Part shown: positions 51,746-60,275 of the stretch, one piece after another
How positions within the stretch are numbered: position 1 is the stretch's first letter
Layout of the letters: each line of letters opens with the position of its first letter
NCBI GenBank assembly: GCA_017303475.1
Contig: JAFLBO010000003.1
Coordinates: 124,001-188,000, forward strand
DNA from: Chitinophagales bacterium
Lineage (GTDB): Bacteria; Bacteroidota; Bacteroidia; Chitinophagales; Saprospiraceae
Direction: 5' to 3'
Length of the DNA: 64,000 nucleotides
The notes under the pieces: generated by a model
What the model saw: the letters and a program-made list of their open reading frames with translations, nothing else
Told to the model about the DNA's origin: nothing
The model's database searches: none
Program-made: the position numbers and the translations under genes

Positions 51746-51801
51746 AGTCAGGGTATTTAGCTTGACAGGCAAATGTAATAAGAAGGTACTTTGCTTTTAC
51801 C

Positions 51802-51838
51802 AAAAAAGAATGGTCGCCCCTGTGAAAGAGCGACCATT
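51802..51838 (-). terminator. Rho-independent terminator of the subtilase gene
   Basis: On the minus strand AATGGTCGC pairs with GCGACCATT (51838-51809), followed by a T-run at 51807-51802. Confidence 0.85.
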
Positions 51839-51863
51839 CCGGATACCTTACAAACACTGCGGT

Positions 51864-54800
51864 TTATTGCACCACAATATTATAGGTGGCTTGTTTACCA
51901 TCCACCTGAATATTGAGCTGATATACGCCTTTAGGCAGGTTGAGGTTTTCAAACAATACCCGATAAGTACCTTGTTTTACCTGAATTTCCCGAACACCTA
52001 CTTTGCGACCGCTGGCATCAAATAGCAACATTTGGACATTGCCGGAGATTTTACTGTCAAGCTGTACAGCAAAATCTCCCTCAGTTGGGTTTGGAAGAAT
52101 CTGAATGCCCAAACGATTTTCCAGTTCGTTGATGGCGGTTACCCCAACGGTGGCTGTTTTATTGTTTGTACGGCATTCATTCGTAGCAGAGAGCGTCACC
52201 GTGTAAGTACCTGGAGAAGCATAGGTATGCACAGGATTGGTTTCTGTGCTGGTCATTCCATCGCCAAAATCCCACAGGTAGGTGCTGGCATTTGTGCTGG
52301 TGTTGGTGAACGTTGCAGTCAGCAGGTTTTGGGTAAAGGTGAAGTTTGCATTCGCCAGCAAGCGTACATTAACCACCTGCAGCAAGGTGTCTGCGCCAAA
52401 CGGATTGGCTACAATCAGCCGTACATTTTTGTTGCCTCCGGTTGGATAAACTACACTGTGAGGACCAATACCGGTGGCATTTCCCGGAATAGCCGCTGAG
52501 CCAAAATTCCAGGTGTATTCAGCATTATCAGTAGAAGGTGTTGCCTGGAAGACTACTGTATCCAGCCTGCAAATGGTATCTGGAGCAATAAACTCTGCAG
52601 TAGGCGCTTCAGCCACCACCAGGCCAATATTATCCAGATACAAGGTGTTGCCGTAACCTGTTGTGGAGGTAAACCTTACTACAATTTTCTGTCCGGCAAA
52701 AGGCGCCAGGTCGATGGCTTCCGCACGCCAGTCTGCTGCTGAAGCAGGGATAAAAAAGGCACTATTATCCGGCACAGTAGCCAATTCTGTTCCGGCTTTG
52801 GACCAAACTTCTACCGGCGTTCCGCCCAAATCGCAATTCTCAAATACCTCCACCCGCATAGCATCCTGATAGGTGTTGTCGAACCGGGCATAAGACAGAT
52901 AAAACCCAAGACTGGCACTGTTCAGATTGGTGAGGTCAATCGGAATCATATACAGATAGTCTTCTGCGCCTACCTGACTTGGACCATAGCTGTAGAAGTC
53001 CATATACACAGAACGGCCAATCAAATCGTCGGGGCCAACCACTGGTCCTGAAAGCACTTCGGTGGTTTTCCAGGTAATTTCCCCATCCGGGTTTACCGTT
53101 GCCCAGCCTGGAGGCAAGTCTGGTGTGCCTTCAAAGGTTTCTGTGAACAGTGAATTAGCAGCCTGCGTAATGACTGGAATGTTTACAGCAAGGGTGTCGT
53201 TAAAGTTGACCACATCACTTGGATAGGTGATCCATACGCGTAATTGGATATTGCCATTTACGTTAAGTGTCAATGGTGTCTGGAAAGTATAATCAATACC
53301 ATTTCCAGGAATCAAATCCGGAAGGGCTTCACTTACAGGAGGATTGTTGTTTGCCTGATAATTAATAACGGCGCCTGAGGCATCGTTTTGCCCTTCATTA
53401 TTGATACGTACAATGACATTTACTTCAGAAGCGCCGCATGACACTACTGCATCGCCGGCGGGAGAAATCAACTGTTTAGCACTCAAATCAAAGGTTTGTG
53501 GACAGTTATATAATCCCCCTGGCCAGCTTATGGCAATGGTTCGCCGGCCAGCAGTGCCATCCGGATAGGAACTGCGTACAGCTGTCCAAAACTCTACAAA
53601 TGGATTCAAAATTGGAATGCCAACGTAGTTTGTATCTGAAGTAGCTTTCAGATCCATGTATTTCTGTCCCAAAAGGAAACCATCATAGTGCAACGAATCA
53701 TTTACTGCCGGGAAAGAGAGGAATACAGTATCCGGGCAAACCTTGGCAATGGAAACATTCTGCGGGATACCTACAATGCTGGAAGCAATGTCAGAGGTGT
53801 CGCGTTTGGAACCACGTATAATCAAAACATGCACTTTACCACTTACAGCATTCGGTACTGTCCAGTCGTACATGCGACGGTCACCCGTAACGCTGGCCAT
53901 AGGGAAGAAGTTTTGACCGCCATCAGTGCTGTAGCGGAGCGTGAATGTGCCGGTATTGCCGAAAGCATCCCAGTGTATACGCTCAACTTCTCCGGGCACA
54001 AATCCTTCACCGCCAGATGGATAAGTTACTTTGATTTCATCACGAACGAACTCCCAAACAATGTAATAGTGTTGAGGGCCCATTGGCACCTCAGAACCTT
54101 TGATTTTAATAGTATAGGTTCCTGCTGCAGGGTCGGTCAACAACACCTGTTCCATATTATTAAGGGAATCACGGCCTTTGGTAGCCGGTGCATCCAGTGT
54201 AGTGGCATTGGGTGTTGGATCCAGTAACCAGGGTAGATTAACGGTTCCGGCGGCATTTTCTACCGTCAGATCGAGGTCGTTAATCAGTGCCCGGGCGTTA
54301 TTCTCCAAAGAAGGTGGCTCAGCCCAGTAAATCATGATTTTAGCCTCCTTGGTTCCGGAAGGAATTTGCAGGGTATGTGTGTTTACTGCGTCATGATCAA
54401 TATCGGCTTCCAGCCAACGATTTTGTTCCAGGAGTCTCAATGCCCTCCAGGTATTGATATGTCCCCAGCCAAATTTGTAATCCGGACCTACGTTGCCCAA
54501 ATCATTGGCAGTATTCAGTATCGTAGCTTTCAACAATGCCGATGGAGCATCGTTTACACCTTTAATGGTTCTGTATGCATGGGTAAGCTGAGCCAGGCAG
54601 CCGGCAATGCCCGGGGCTGCACCTGAAGTGCCTCCAAAAACCTGGTATCCGTTGTTGGGATCCAGAGATTCCTGATCCTGCCCGTTGGCAGCAATATCAG
54701 GTTTGAGTCGGCCATCGTAGGCAGGGCCCCGACTGGAACTGGTTACCAGACTGGCATCTGCATAAATGTTGGCTGTAGCAATGGCATTTTTTGCCATTTT

Positions 54801-55937
54801 GTGTCCTCCGGTTATGTTACCCCATTGGGTGCCGGCGCCATAGTCGCAGTTACTGCCGTTGGAATTGCCGGCAGAAAAGACGTGCATCAGGGTTGGGTTT
54901 TCAAACAGTTGCTGGTCTACAGTTTGGGTAGCCAGTGTATAGCCTGTGTTGCAGCCGTCGGAATAAGAGGAGTTGGTAATGGTAACGCCTTCATTCTGGA
55001 ATAAAGGCAAGGTTTGATCCTGGAAATCATTGACATAGTCAACAGAATACAGGTCTGCACCTGCAGCCATACCTTTTTTGGTTGGGTCCAGGTTGCCGGC
55101 GCCACCAACAATACCAACTACGCCATCACCATGCGTACCAGCTGTCGGGTTGCCTTGTGCGTAGTTGTATAATCGACCTTGCAAGTCAATGTGTGGTCCA
55201 AGTTGACCGTCGTCGCGCACGAGCACGCCTACACCTGAGCCATCGTATTGTTTGCCCAAAGGAGATTCGCTGGCCACCAGGTTTGAGCGGTGAAGGGAGC
55301 GGCCTCGGGTGTCCTCTTTTTGACTGGGCGCCGGAATCAGCTCCAGATACTGGATAAATGGCATTTTAGCCAGGTTTTCCAGTTGGTCTTTGTGCACGCG
55401 CACCTGCACGAAGCCGTTTTGATTTCCTTCTTTAAGCACATCAATGCCTTGTTTACGGCACCAGGCTGCACCTTCCTGAATAGATACAAAAGGATAAACC
55501 TGCAAGTTTACATCCAGGTGATCGCCTTTCACTGCCCAAGCGCCATATGGTTGCTCCTTGAGGCTACGGGCCATTTTCCAGGATGTTTGAACAGGAACGA
55601 TACTTCTGGTGGCAAATCGCCCGAGAACATTCAGATCAAAATTTTGCGGAATAGCAACCAGGTAAACGCCAGTTTGCACATACCCCATAATGTCCAGTCC
55701 GAGTGCTTCAAAATCCTGCCGTTGAGAGGCATTCATGATTTTTTCCAATTGGATATATCGCACATACTTGCCATTGACCACTTCAGCTGGTTCAATGTGT
55801 GGGTTTTGTCTGATGTTGGCGAAGTTTTCCGGGAAAATCTCGGTGCCATGAGCAAACCTGACAGGTAAAATACTTTGTGCAATCCCTGTTGTAATTACTG
55901 ACAACAGCAGCAGAAGGATAGGCAGAAGTTTCTTCAT
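51864..55937 (-). CDS. T9SS-sorted subtilisin-like (S8) protease with PKD domain
   Basis: The 1357-residue protein has a signal peptide (ending TTGIAQ), an N-terminal propeptide-like region, an S8 domain with the triad in VLVRDDGQLG (Asp about 240), GTHGDGV (His about 269) and GGTSGAAP (Ser about 437), then a P-domain-like jelly roll. An Ig-like region with a fibronectin-type segment, a MAM/cleaved-adhesin-like domain (about 950-1120: FTETFEGTPDLPPGWATVN), two PKD-like domains (YTWNFGSA, YLWDFGDGMTSTETNPVHTY) and a T9SS sorting domain (IQILPNPTEGDFAV ... NLPKGVYQLNI) follow. It is a surface or secreted protease. Confidence 0.92.
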   Translation of the reverse strand: MKKLLPILLLLLSVITTGIAQSILPVRFAHGTEIFPENFANIRQNPHIEPAEVVNGKYVRYIQLEKIMNASQRQDFEALGLDIMGYVQTGVYLVAIPQNFDLNVLGRFATRSIVPVQTSWKMARSLKEQPYGAWAVKGDHLDVNLQVYPFVSIQEGAAWCRKQGIDVLKEGNQNGFVQVRVHKDQLENLAKMPFIQYLELIPAPSQKEDTRGRSLHRSNLVASESPLGKQYDGSGVGVLVRDDGQLGPHIDLQGRLYNYAQGNPTAGTHGDGVVGIVGGAGNLDPTKKGMAAGADLYSVDYVNDFQDQTLPLFQNEGVTITNSSYSDGCNTGYTLATQTVDQQLFENPTLMHVFSAGNSNGSNCDYGAGTQWGNITGGHKMAKNAIATANIYADASLVTSSSRGPAYDGRLKPDIAANGQDQESLDPNNGYQVFGGTSGAAPGIAGCLAQLTHAYRTIKGVNDAPSALLKATILNTANDLGNVGPDYKFGWGHINTWRALRLLEQNRWLEADIDHDAVNTHTLQIPSGTKEAKIMIYWAEPPSLENNARALINDLDLTVENAAGTVNLPWLLDPTPNATTLDAPATKGRDSLNNMEQVLLTDPAAGTYTIKIKGSEVPMGPQHYYIVWEFVRDEIKVTYPSGGEGFVPGEVERIHWDAFGNTGTFTLRYSTDGGQNFFPMASVTGDRRMYDWTVPNAVSGKVHVLIIRGSKRDTSDIASSIVGIPQNVSIAKVCPDTVFLSFPAVNDSLHYDGFLLGQKYMDLKATSDTNYVGIPILNPFVEFWTAVRSSYPDGTAGRRTIAISWPGGLYNCPQTFDLSAKQLISPAGDAVVSCGASEVNVIVRINNEGQNDASGAVINYQANNNPPVSEALPDLIPGNGIDYTFQTPLTLNVNGNIQLRVWITYPSDVVNFNDTLAVNIPVITQAANSLFTETFEGTPDLPPGWATVNPDGEITWKTTEVLSGPVVGPDDLIGRSVYMDFYSYGPSQVGAEDYLYMIPIDLTNLNSASLGFYLSYARFDNTYQDAMRVEVFENCDLGGTPVEVWSKAGTELATVPDNSAFFIPASAADWRAEAIDLAPFAGQKIVVRFTSTTGYGNTLYLDNIGLVVAEAPTAEFIAPDTICRLDTVVFQATPSTDNAEYTWNFGSAAIPGNATGIGPHSVVYPTGGNKNVRLIVANPFGADTLLQVVNVRLLANANFTFTQNLLTATFTNTSTNASTYLWDFGDGMTSTETNPVHTYASPGTYTVTLSATNECRTNNKTATVGVTAINELENRLGIQILPNPTEGDFAVQLDSKISGNVQMLLFDASGRKVGVREIQVKQGTYRVLFENLNLPKGVYQLNIQVDGKQATYNIVVQ

Positions 55938-56077
55938 AAGCGAAGTGGAAAATTTGACCTTTAAAGCTTTACCGAAAAAAGCCTTTTTGGGTAAAAAACT
56001 CTGGTATAGTGAACGATTTAAGGATTAAATGACTGATTTAGTTCATTGATAAACAGATCATCAGGCATTTGTTTCGC

Positions 56078-56085
56078 CAAAGATA
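56078..56085 (-). promoter_or_regulatory. -7 box upstream of the subtilase gene
   Basis: On the minus strand TATCTTTG (56085-56078) matches TAnnTTTG and points to the protease start 140 nt away. No well-placed -33 TTG was found. Confidence 0.35.
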
Positions 56086-56120
56086 ATGGGCCGCTAACAA
56101 AAAAAATAGTGGCAGAGGTA

Positions 56121-56150
56121 TTGCATCTTTTTCAATTCGGACTATTTTTG
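56121..56150 (+). promoter_or_regulatory. Full Bacteroidota promoter for the 56280 gene
   Basis: TTG at 56121-56123, a spacer of exactly 19 nt and TATTTTTG at 56143-56150. The remainder of the 55938-56279 gap shows no gene I can support. Confidence 0.62.
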
Positions 56151-56279
56151 TAAAACAATTCACCATTTGGTCTACTAAAACACGGTTGTGAATTGAATCA
56201 TTTCATCTTTTCACCTGCGCTTTTCATAAAAACTTGCAACAGAGACTTGAAGAGCCAAAAACCTTACATCACTTTTGCC

Positions 56280-56435
56280 ATGAGACACTGGGAAAAGAAT
56301 CAAAAAAAAGAACTCCGCCGTCCGGAAGATCGCGATTTCCGTCAACAAGATCAAGAATTCAAAAAGAAAAAACTAAAACCTTTAGAAAAATCCAAGTACC
56401 GCGTCAAAGGGTACTATGACCAGGAAGAAGAATAA
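56280..56435 (+). CDS. Small highly charged protein of unknown function
   Basis: The ATG at 56280 gives a 51-residue protein with many basic and acidic residues (RRPEDRDFRQQDQEFKKKKL) and a tail ending VKGYYDQEEE. It has a full promoter 130 nt upstream and a strong terminator after it, so it is probably expressed. A TTG at 56193 would add 29 residues. Its composition suggests a nucleic-acid or ribosome-associated protein (inference only). Confidence 0.6.
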   Translation: MRHWEKNQKKELRRPEDRDFRQQDQEFKKKKLKPLEKSKYRVKGYYDQEEE

Positions 56436-56454
56436 CCTATCCTACAATAAAAAA

Positions 56455-56485
56455 GCCCTCACGATTCGATCGTGAGGGCTTTTTT
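56455..56485. terminator. Bidirectional terminator
   Basis: GCCCTCACGAT (56455-56465) pairs with ATCGTGAGGGC (56469-56479). It has A-runs before and T-runs after, serving the small gene and the convergent gene at 56484. Confidence 0.88.
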
Positions 56486-56924
56486 AGTTTTTAACCATCC
56501 TTATTTCCAGGTCGTACACCGAACCGCCGTCTAATAAAATACCAGTTTTTTCGAGCGTTTTCAAACCTGTCATTTGAACCCGGACGGTGTATGTGGCCGG
56601 GGTAGAATTAAAAGAACAACGTCCATCGTAAGTGGTTACCCTGCCAAGCATTTTATCGTCGTCACGCTTCAAAAGTACTGTGGCTCCATGAACGGGTACG
56701 TTACCCTGGCCCTTTTCTAAAATCCGTACCCTTAGAGTAGCTTTGGTCGTATCTGCTCCTTCTCCGCTTTCCCGGAACGACATGATGCTGCTTTCCGTCA
56801 GACTTGCAGCTTCGGCCTGAAATGTTGGAGCAGATTTGGCAGTTAAGGTATTCTGCGAATTCGCCAGGATTCCCTGGAGCAGCAGACTCAACGCCATTAT
56901 ATACCGGATTACTGAAATACGCAT
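56484..56924 (-). CDS. Exported carboxypeptidase-regulatory-like domain protein
   Basis: The ATG at 56924 gives 146 residues with a signal peptide (YIMALSLLLQGILANSQ) and a C-terminal beta-sandwich of the carboxypeptidase-regulatory type (about 65-146: TLRVRILEKGQGNVPVHGATVLL, TYDGRCSFNSTPATYTVRVQMTG, each abridged). Such domains usually bind or stabilise other proteins. It follows the EnvC-like gene by 32 bp on the same strand and may be co-transcribed. No enzymatic part is present. Confidence 0.68.
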   Translation of the reverse strand: MRISVIRYIMALSLLLQGILANSQNTLTAKSAPTFQAEAASLTESSIMSFRESGEGADTTKATLRVRILEKGQGNVPVHGATVLLKRDDDKMLGRVTTYDGRCSFNSTPATYTVRVQMTGLKTLEKTGILLDGGSVYDLEIRMVKN

Positions 56925-56956
56925 AGCAGTTATTTGATTTGGAGTGGGAAAAACCG

Positions 56957-58309
56957 TTATTTTTTGATCCAAAGCGCCGGATTCATCCGCTCTTTTTGTT
57001 GCCATACCTCAAAGTGTAGCTCAGAGGTACCGGTAATATTGTTTGTACTTACCTGACCAATCTGTTGCCTGGCTTTGACATCCTGACCCTTAGATAACGA
57101 TGTGGAGGCCAGGTTGGTATATACGGTATAGTAGTCGCCATGTTGCAGAATTACGGTGTAATCATGTCCGGGCACAAATTGTACGCCTGCTACCTTGCCA
57201 TCTGCCACACTGCGCACAGCAGCACCTTCTTCTGTACGAATATCCACGCCATTATTGGTGATTTCAATATTTTTCAGGGTTGGGTGTTTCTGTTTTCCAT
57301 ATCCTTTGGAGATAAAACCACTTTCTACAGGCCAGGGCAACCGACCTTTGTTTTTTTGAAAACTAAGGGTCATGTTGTCTGCCGCAGCTACCACATTTTC
57401 TGCCGCGGGTGCGGGCGTCGGCGCGGGTGGGGGAGAGGGGTCCGGACCTTTAGCGGGTTTCGTTTCAGGTGTTTTTTCGGCTGGTTTAGGTGCAGGTTTA
57501 GCAGGAACTTCAGCTGCCGGCTTGGGTTTGCTGCGCGCTTCTTCTACCCGCTTTCGCACTTCTTCCTGAATGATGGTTTCAATGGCATTGTTCAGGGCTT
57601 CATGGGCTTCACGCTTTTTTTCCAGGTCGGATTTTAACCGGGATTCATCTTTGCCCAACTCTTTGAGCATCACATCTTTTTCGGTCAATTCTTCAGAAAG
57701 GGTGGTTTTTTGCCCTTGAATGGATGCCAGGAGATTTTCTTTTTCGATTCTGGTTTCCTGTAATCCCTGATTTTTTTTGGCCAGCATTTCCTGGGTAAGC
57801 CTGATGGCTTCAGCCTGTTCGCGGCGCCGTTCGTCGTATTTGCGCAGGAAAAGCCATCTCCTGAATGCCTGATTCAGGTTGCTGGCTGAAAGTATGTACA
57901 ATACAGGGTTGCTGAGGGTTTTACGGCGAAAGGCATTGCGCACGGTTTTACCGTACTCTTCCCGCATATTGGCAATATCGCTGGAAAGCGAACCAATGAC
58001 CACCTGATTGCGCGAAATGCCGTCTTCAGCGGCCGTTATTTCTGCTTCCAGGGTTTGAATCAGCGCTTCCCGACTTTGAATCTGACTTTGCAGTGCAATG
58101 TAACGGTCGTAAGCTGCTTCCCGGTTTTTAGCCGTTTTATTAATCATCCGTTGAGTAGTTTCAATATCTCGGATGATCTTTTTGCGTTTATCCTCCAAAT
58201 CCTTTTTGGTTTGCGACCAACCCTGGGTTGGCGCAAGTGCCAAAGCGAATAACCATACCAGTGCAAGGAAAAAGTAACCTGTTCCCGGTTTTTTATGCTG
58301 GCTAATCAA
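56957..58309 (-). CDS. EnvC-like murein hydrolase activator with degenerate LytM domain
   Basis: A TTG at 58309 puts a signal segment (GYFFLALVWLFALALA...WSQ) at the N-terminus and overlaps the upstream gene by 8 bp; an ATG at 58372 is the alternative. A long coiled coil (about 30-245) and a Pro/Ala/Lys linker precede a LytM/M23 domain (about 325-450). In it TNNGVDIRT keeps the Asp but has Asn for the first metal His, YTVYTNL has Asn for the usual His, and only ELHFEV keeps its His. The domain is therefore probably inactive and activates an amidase, as in EnvC, during cell separation. Confidence 0.85.
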   Translation of the reverse strand: MISQHKKPGTGYFFLALVWLFALALAPTQGWSQTKKDLEDKRKKIIRDIETTQRMINKTAKNREAAYDRYIALQSQIQSREALIQTLEAEITAAEDGISRNQVVIGSLSSDIANMREEYGKTVRNAFRRKTLSNPVLYILSASNLNQAFRRWLFLRKYDERRREQAEAIRLTQEMLAKKNQGLQETRIEKENLLASIQGQKTTLSEELTEKDVMLKELGKDESRLKSDLEKKREAHEALNNAIETIIQEEVRKRVEEARSKPKPAAEVPAKPAPKPAEKTPETKPAKGPDPSPPPAPTPAPAAENVVAAADNMTLSFQKNKGRLPWPVESGFISKGYGKQKHPTLKNIEITNNGVDIRTEEGAAVRSVADGKVAGVQFVPGHDYTVILQHGDYYTVYTNLASTSLSKGQDVKARQQIGQVSTNNITGTSELHFEVWQQKERMNPALWIKK

Positions 58310-59084
58310 CGCGTTCGTAGTGTTTGGGTATTTCAAACCTGAATGATTTGGGTGTATTGATTTCAAGGTCATTCATTTCGATGGAAATATTCATCTCGCC
58401 GGTATCCGGACTGAATGCCTTCATGGTGCGAAGATAGGGAAACCAGCCGGCTTTTACGTCTTTTTTGTAGTTTCCGAAGGCAACAGACACTGTTTGGGCA
58501 TTCCTGGGCTGCACAAAAATCTCTTGCTGGAGTCGGTAAGCTTCTCCATCCAAACGATAATCTGCTGCGTAACGTCCGTTACTTCCGGAGAGTTGGTGGG
58601 CGCCATCTTTGACGTCAGCCGCCAGGGTCATATCAGGAAAGTACCAGGGAGATGCCAGCAACAGGCTTTGAATAAGTTCAAAGCCAGCCGGCAAGCTGTA
58701 TTCCCGCTGAATGGATTCCAGCCCTTTCACGGAATAGGTCTTCTCAATACGGTTAAGTAAGTAAACAGAATCGCGGGTAACCATTGCCCGGGCGGCTTCC
58801 AGGCCAAATTTCTTCACATTTAGCCACAAAACACTGTCTCTAACCCAAACAAGATTGGCTGTGGCAGCGATTGACTGGCCATTGCCTTCCAGAAAAAGTT
58901 TGGCCTGAGCATTTATAGTTTGAACAGCCTCTCTGGAGCTTGGTTCCAGTTTTTTCTTCAGAAATGAAACACTTTTAGGCTCCAGTGTTTCGGTACTGCT
59001 GTCAGATTTTTTGCGACAGCCGGAATCTTTGGCCGAGATACCTGAAAGTAGTATCAGAAGAAGTCCCCAATATGGTTTACGCAT
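58302..59084 (-). CDS. DUF4292 lipoprotein
   Basis: The 260-residue product has an export signal with a possible lipid cysteine (SGISAKDSGC, about residue 23). The body matches the DUF4292 pattern: SREAVQTINAQAKLFLEGNGQSIAA (INAQAKLFLE), TANLVWVRDSVLWLNVKKFGLEAARAMVTRDSVYLLNR (IWLNV-type and RDSVYLLNR) and FYIEMND-like NISIEMNDLEIN near the end. It resembles the LolA/LolB-like beta fold and may handle lipids or lipoproteins at the outer membrane (inference). It lies between the TPR gene and the EnvC-like gene with overlaps on both sides, so all three form one operon. Confidence 0.85.
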   Translation of the reverse strand: MRKPYWGLLLILLSGISAKDSGCRKKSDSSTETLEPKSVSFLKKKLEPSSREAVQTINAQAKLFLEGNGQSIAATANLVWVRDSVLWLNVKKFGLEAARAMVTRDSVYLLNRIEKTYSVKGLESIQREYSLPAGFELIQSLLLASPWYFPDMTLAADVKDGAHQLSGSNGRYAADYRLDGEAYRLQQEIFVQPRNAQTVSVAFGNYKKDVKAGWFPYLRTMKAFSPDTGEMNISIEMNDLEINTPKSFRFEIPKHYERVD

Positions 59085-59394
59085 AATCCAGATTTAAAAG
59101 TGCTGCCTGCAACTCACTAAGCGCATGGCGATCGCCGGTTTGTTTACAGATTTCGATACCCATTTGATAGGTTGAACGGGCATTTTCAGTTTCGGAAAGA
59201 CTTTCGTACAATTTTCCGAGGTGATAATACAACCCTATATACCCTGCATCTGTTTCCTTTAAACGCAAATAATACGAAAGTGCTTGTGCTTGGTCACCGG
59301 CATTTTCATATTCTTTTGCCAAGGCAAACAAAACAAAGGTGTCGTTAGGGCTGGAGTCCAGCAATTGAAGGAGATAAGGCAATCTTTGGCTCAT
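59077..59394 (-). CDS. Short TPR protein
   Basis: The ATG at 59394 (MSQRLPYLLQLLDSSP) gives 105 residues with about three TPR-like helical pairs: TFVLFALAKEYENAGDQAQAL, GLYYHLGKLYESLSETENA and ARSTYQMGIEICKQTG. No signal peptide is present, so it should be cytoplasmic. The end overlaps the DUF4292 gene by 8 bp. It likely has a binding role; partner unknown. Confidence 0.75.
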   Translation of the reverse strand: MSQRLPYLLQLLDSSPNDTFVLFALAKEYENAGDQAQALSYYLRLKETDAGYIGLYYHLGKLYESLSETENARSTYQMGIEICKQTGDRHALSELQAALLNLDYA

Positions 59395-59453
59395 TTTTTT
59401 TAAAATTATGAAGACTAAAGCGCAGTTTTTCCCAAAAATCATGTTCATCTCCA

Positions 59454-59461
59454 TACCTTTG
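59454..59461 (+). promoter_or_regulatory. -7 box for etfB
   Basis: TACCTTTG matches TAnnTTTG and ends 31 nt before the etfB ATG at 59493. A T-rich stretch lies upstream at about 59426 but is not a clear -33 element. Confidence 0.45.
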
Positions 59462-59492
59462 CGCGCCCACAAAAGTAGTGGCTATTTTAACA

Positions 59493-60233
59493 ATGAAATT
59501 ATTGGTCTGCATTTCTCAAACACCTGACACCACCGCGAAGGTTTCGTTCAATGCCGATGGCACGGAATTCAACGCTGCAGGTGTACAGTTCATTATGAAC
59601 CCATACGATGAGTGGTACGCACTTGTGCGCGCCTGCGAACTCCGCGAAACCCTTGGCGGAACAGTAGTTGCCCTGAACGTAGGGCCTGCCGCCAATGAAA
59701 CAACTATCAGAAAAGCGTTGGCTATTGGTGCGGATGAAGCGGTACGGATTGACTGCGAACCTAAAAGTGCCGGTTTTGTGGCCAAACAAATTGCCGAGTA
59801 CGCAAAAAATGAGGCTTTTGACATTGTCTTTTTTGGCAAAGAAACCATTGACCACAATGGTTCAGAGGTGGGGGCAATGGTAGCTGAATACCTGGATCTT
59901 CCGTACATTTCCTATGCTTCCAAACTGGACCTGAATGGCTCAGTGGCTACCCTGGAACGCGATATTGAAGGTGGTGTGGAAACCCTCGAGGTAGACCTGC
60001 CTTTCGTGGTAAGCGCTGCCAAAGGCATGGCTGAACAGCGAATTCCTAATATGCGCGGTATCATGACTGCGCGCACTAAACCGCTCAAAGAAGTACCTGC
60101 AGTGGCTTTTGAAGACAATGCCAAAGCCGTTCAGTTTACTTTGCCACCAGCAAAGGCTGGGGTAAAACTCATTCAGCCGGATCAAATGGACGAACTGGTT
60201 CGTTTGCTCCATGAAGAGGCAAAAGTTATTTAA
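59493..60233 (+). CDS. etfB: Electron transfer flavoprotein beta subunit
   Basis: The ATG at 59493 (MKLLVCISQTPDTTAKV) gives 246 residues. Landmarks are NPYDEWYALVRACELRE (about 37), VVALNVGPAANETTIRKALAIGADEAVRI (GPAANETTIRKALAIGAD), FFGKETIDHNGSEVGAMVAE (GKETIDHNGSEVG, about 120) and the family ETF signature region AEQRIPNMRGIMTARTKPL (RIPNMRGIMTARTK, about 185). With EtfA it forms an FAD heterodimer that carries electrons from acyl-CoA and other dehydrogenases to the quinone pool. It is directly upstream of etfA. Confidence 0.94.
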   Translation: MKLLVCISQTPDTTAKVSFNADGTEFNAAGVQFIMNPYDEWYALVRACELRETLGGTVVALNVGPAANETTIRKALAIGADEAVRIDCEPKSAGFVAKQIAEYAKNEAFDIVFFGKETIDHNGSEVGAMVAEYLDLPYISYASKLDLNGSVATLERDIEGGVETLEVDLPFVVSAAKGMAEQRIPNMRGIMTARTKPLKEVPAVAFEDNAKAVQFTLPPAKAGVKLIQPDQMDELVRLLHEEAKVI

Positions 60234-60248
60234 TTCCCCATTCCTTCC

Positions 60249-60271
60249 ATTAACCACATTAACCACATTAC
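60249..60271 (+). repeat. 9-bp tandem repeat leader before etfA
   Basis: ATTAACCAC occurs twice exactly (60249-60257, 60258-60266) followed by a partial third unit (ATTAC), ending 4 bp before the etfA ATG. Confidence 0.65.
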
Positions 60272-60275
60272 ATAT

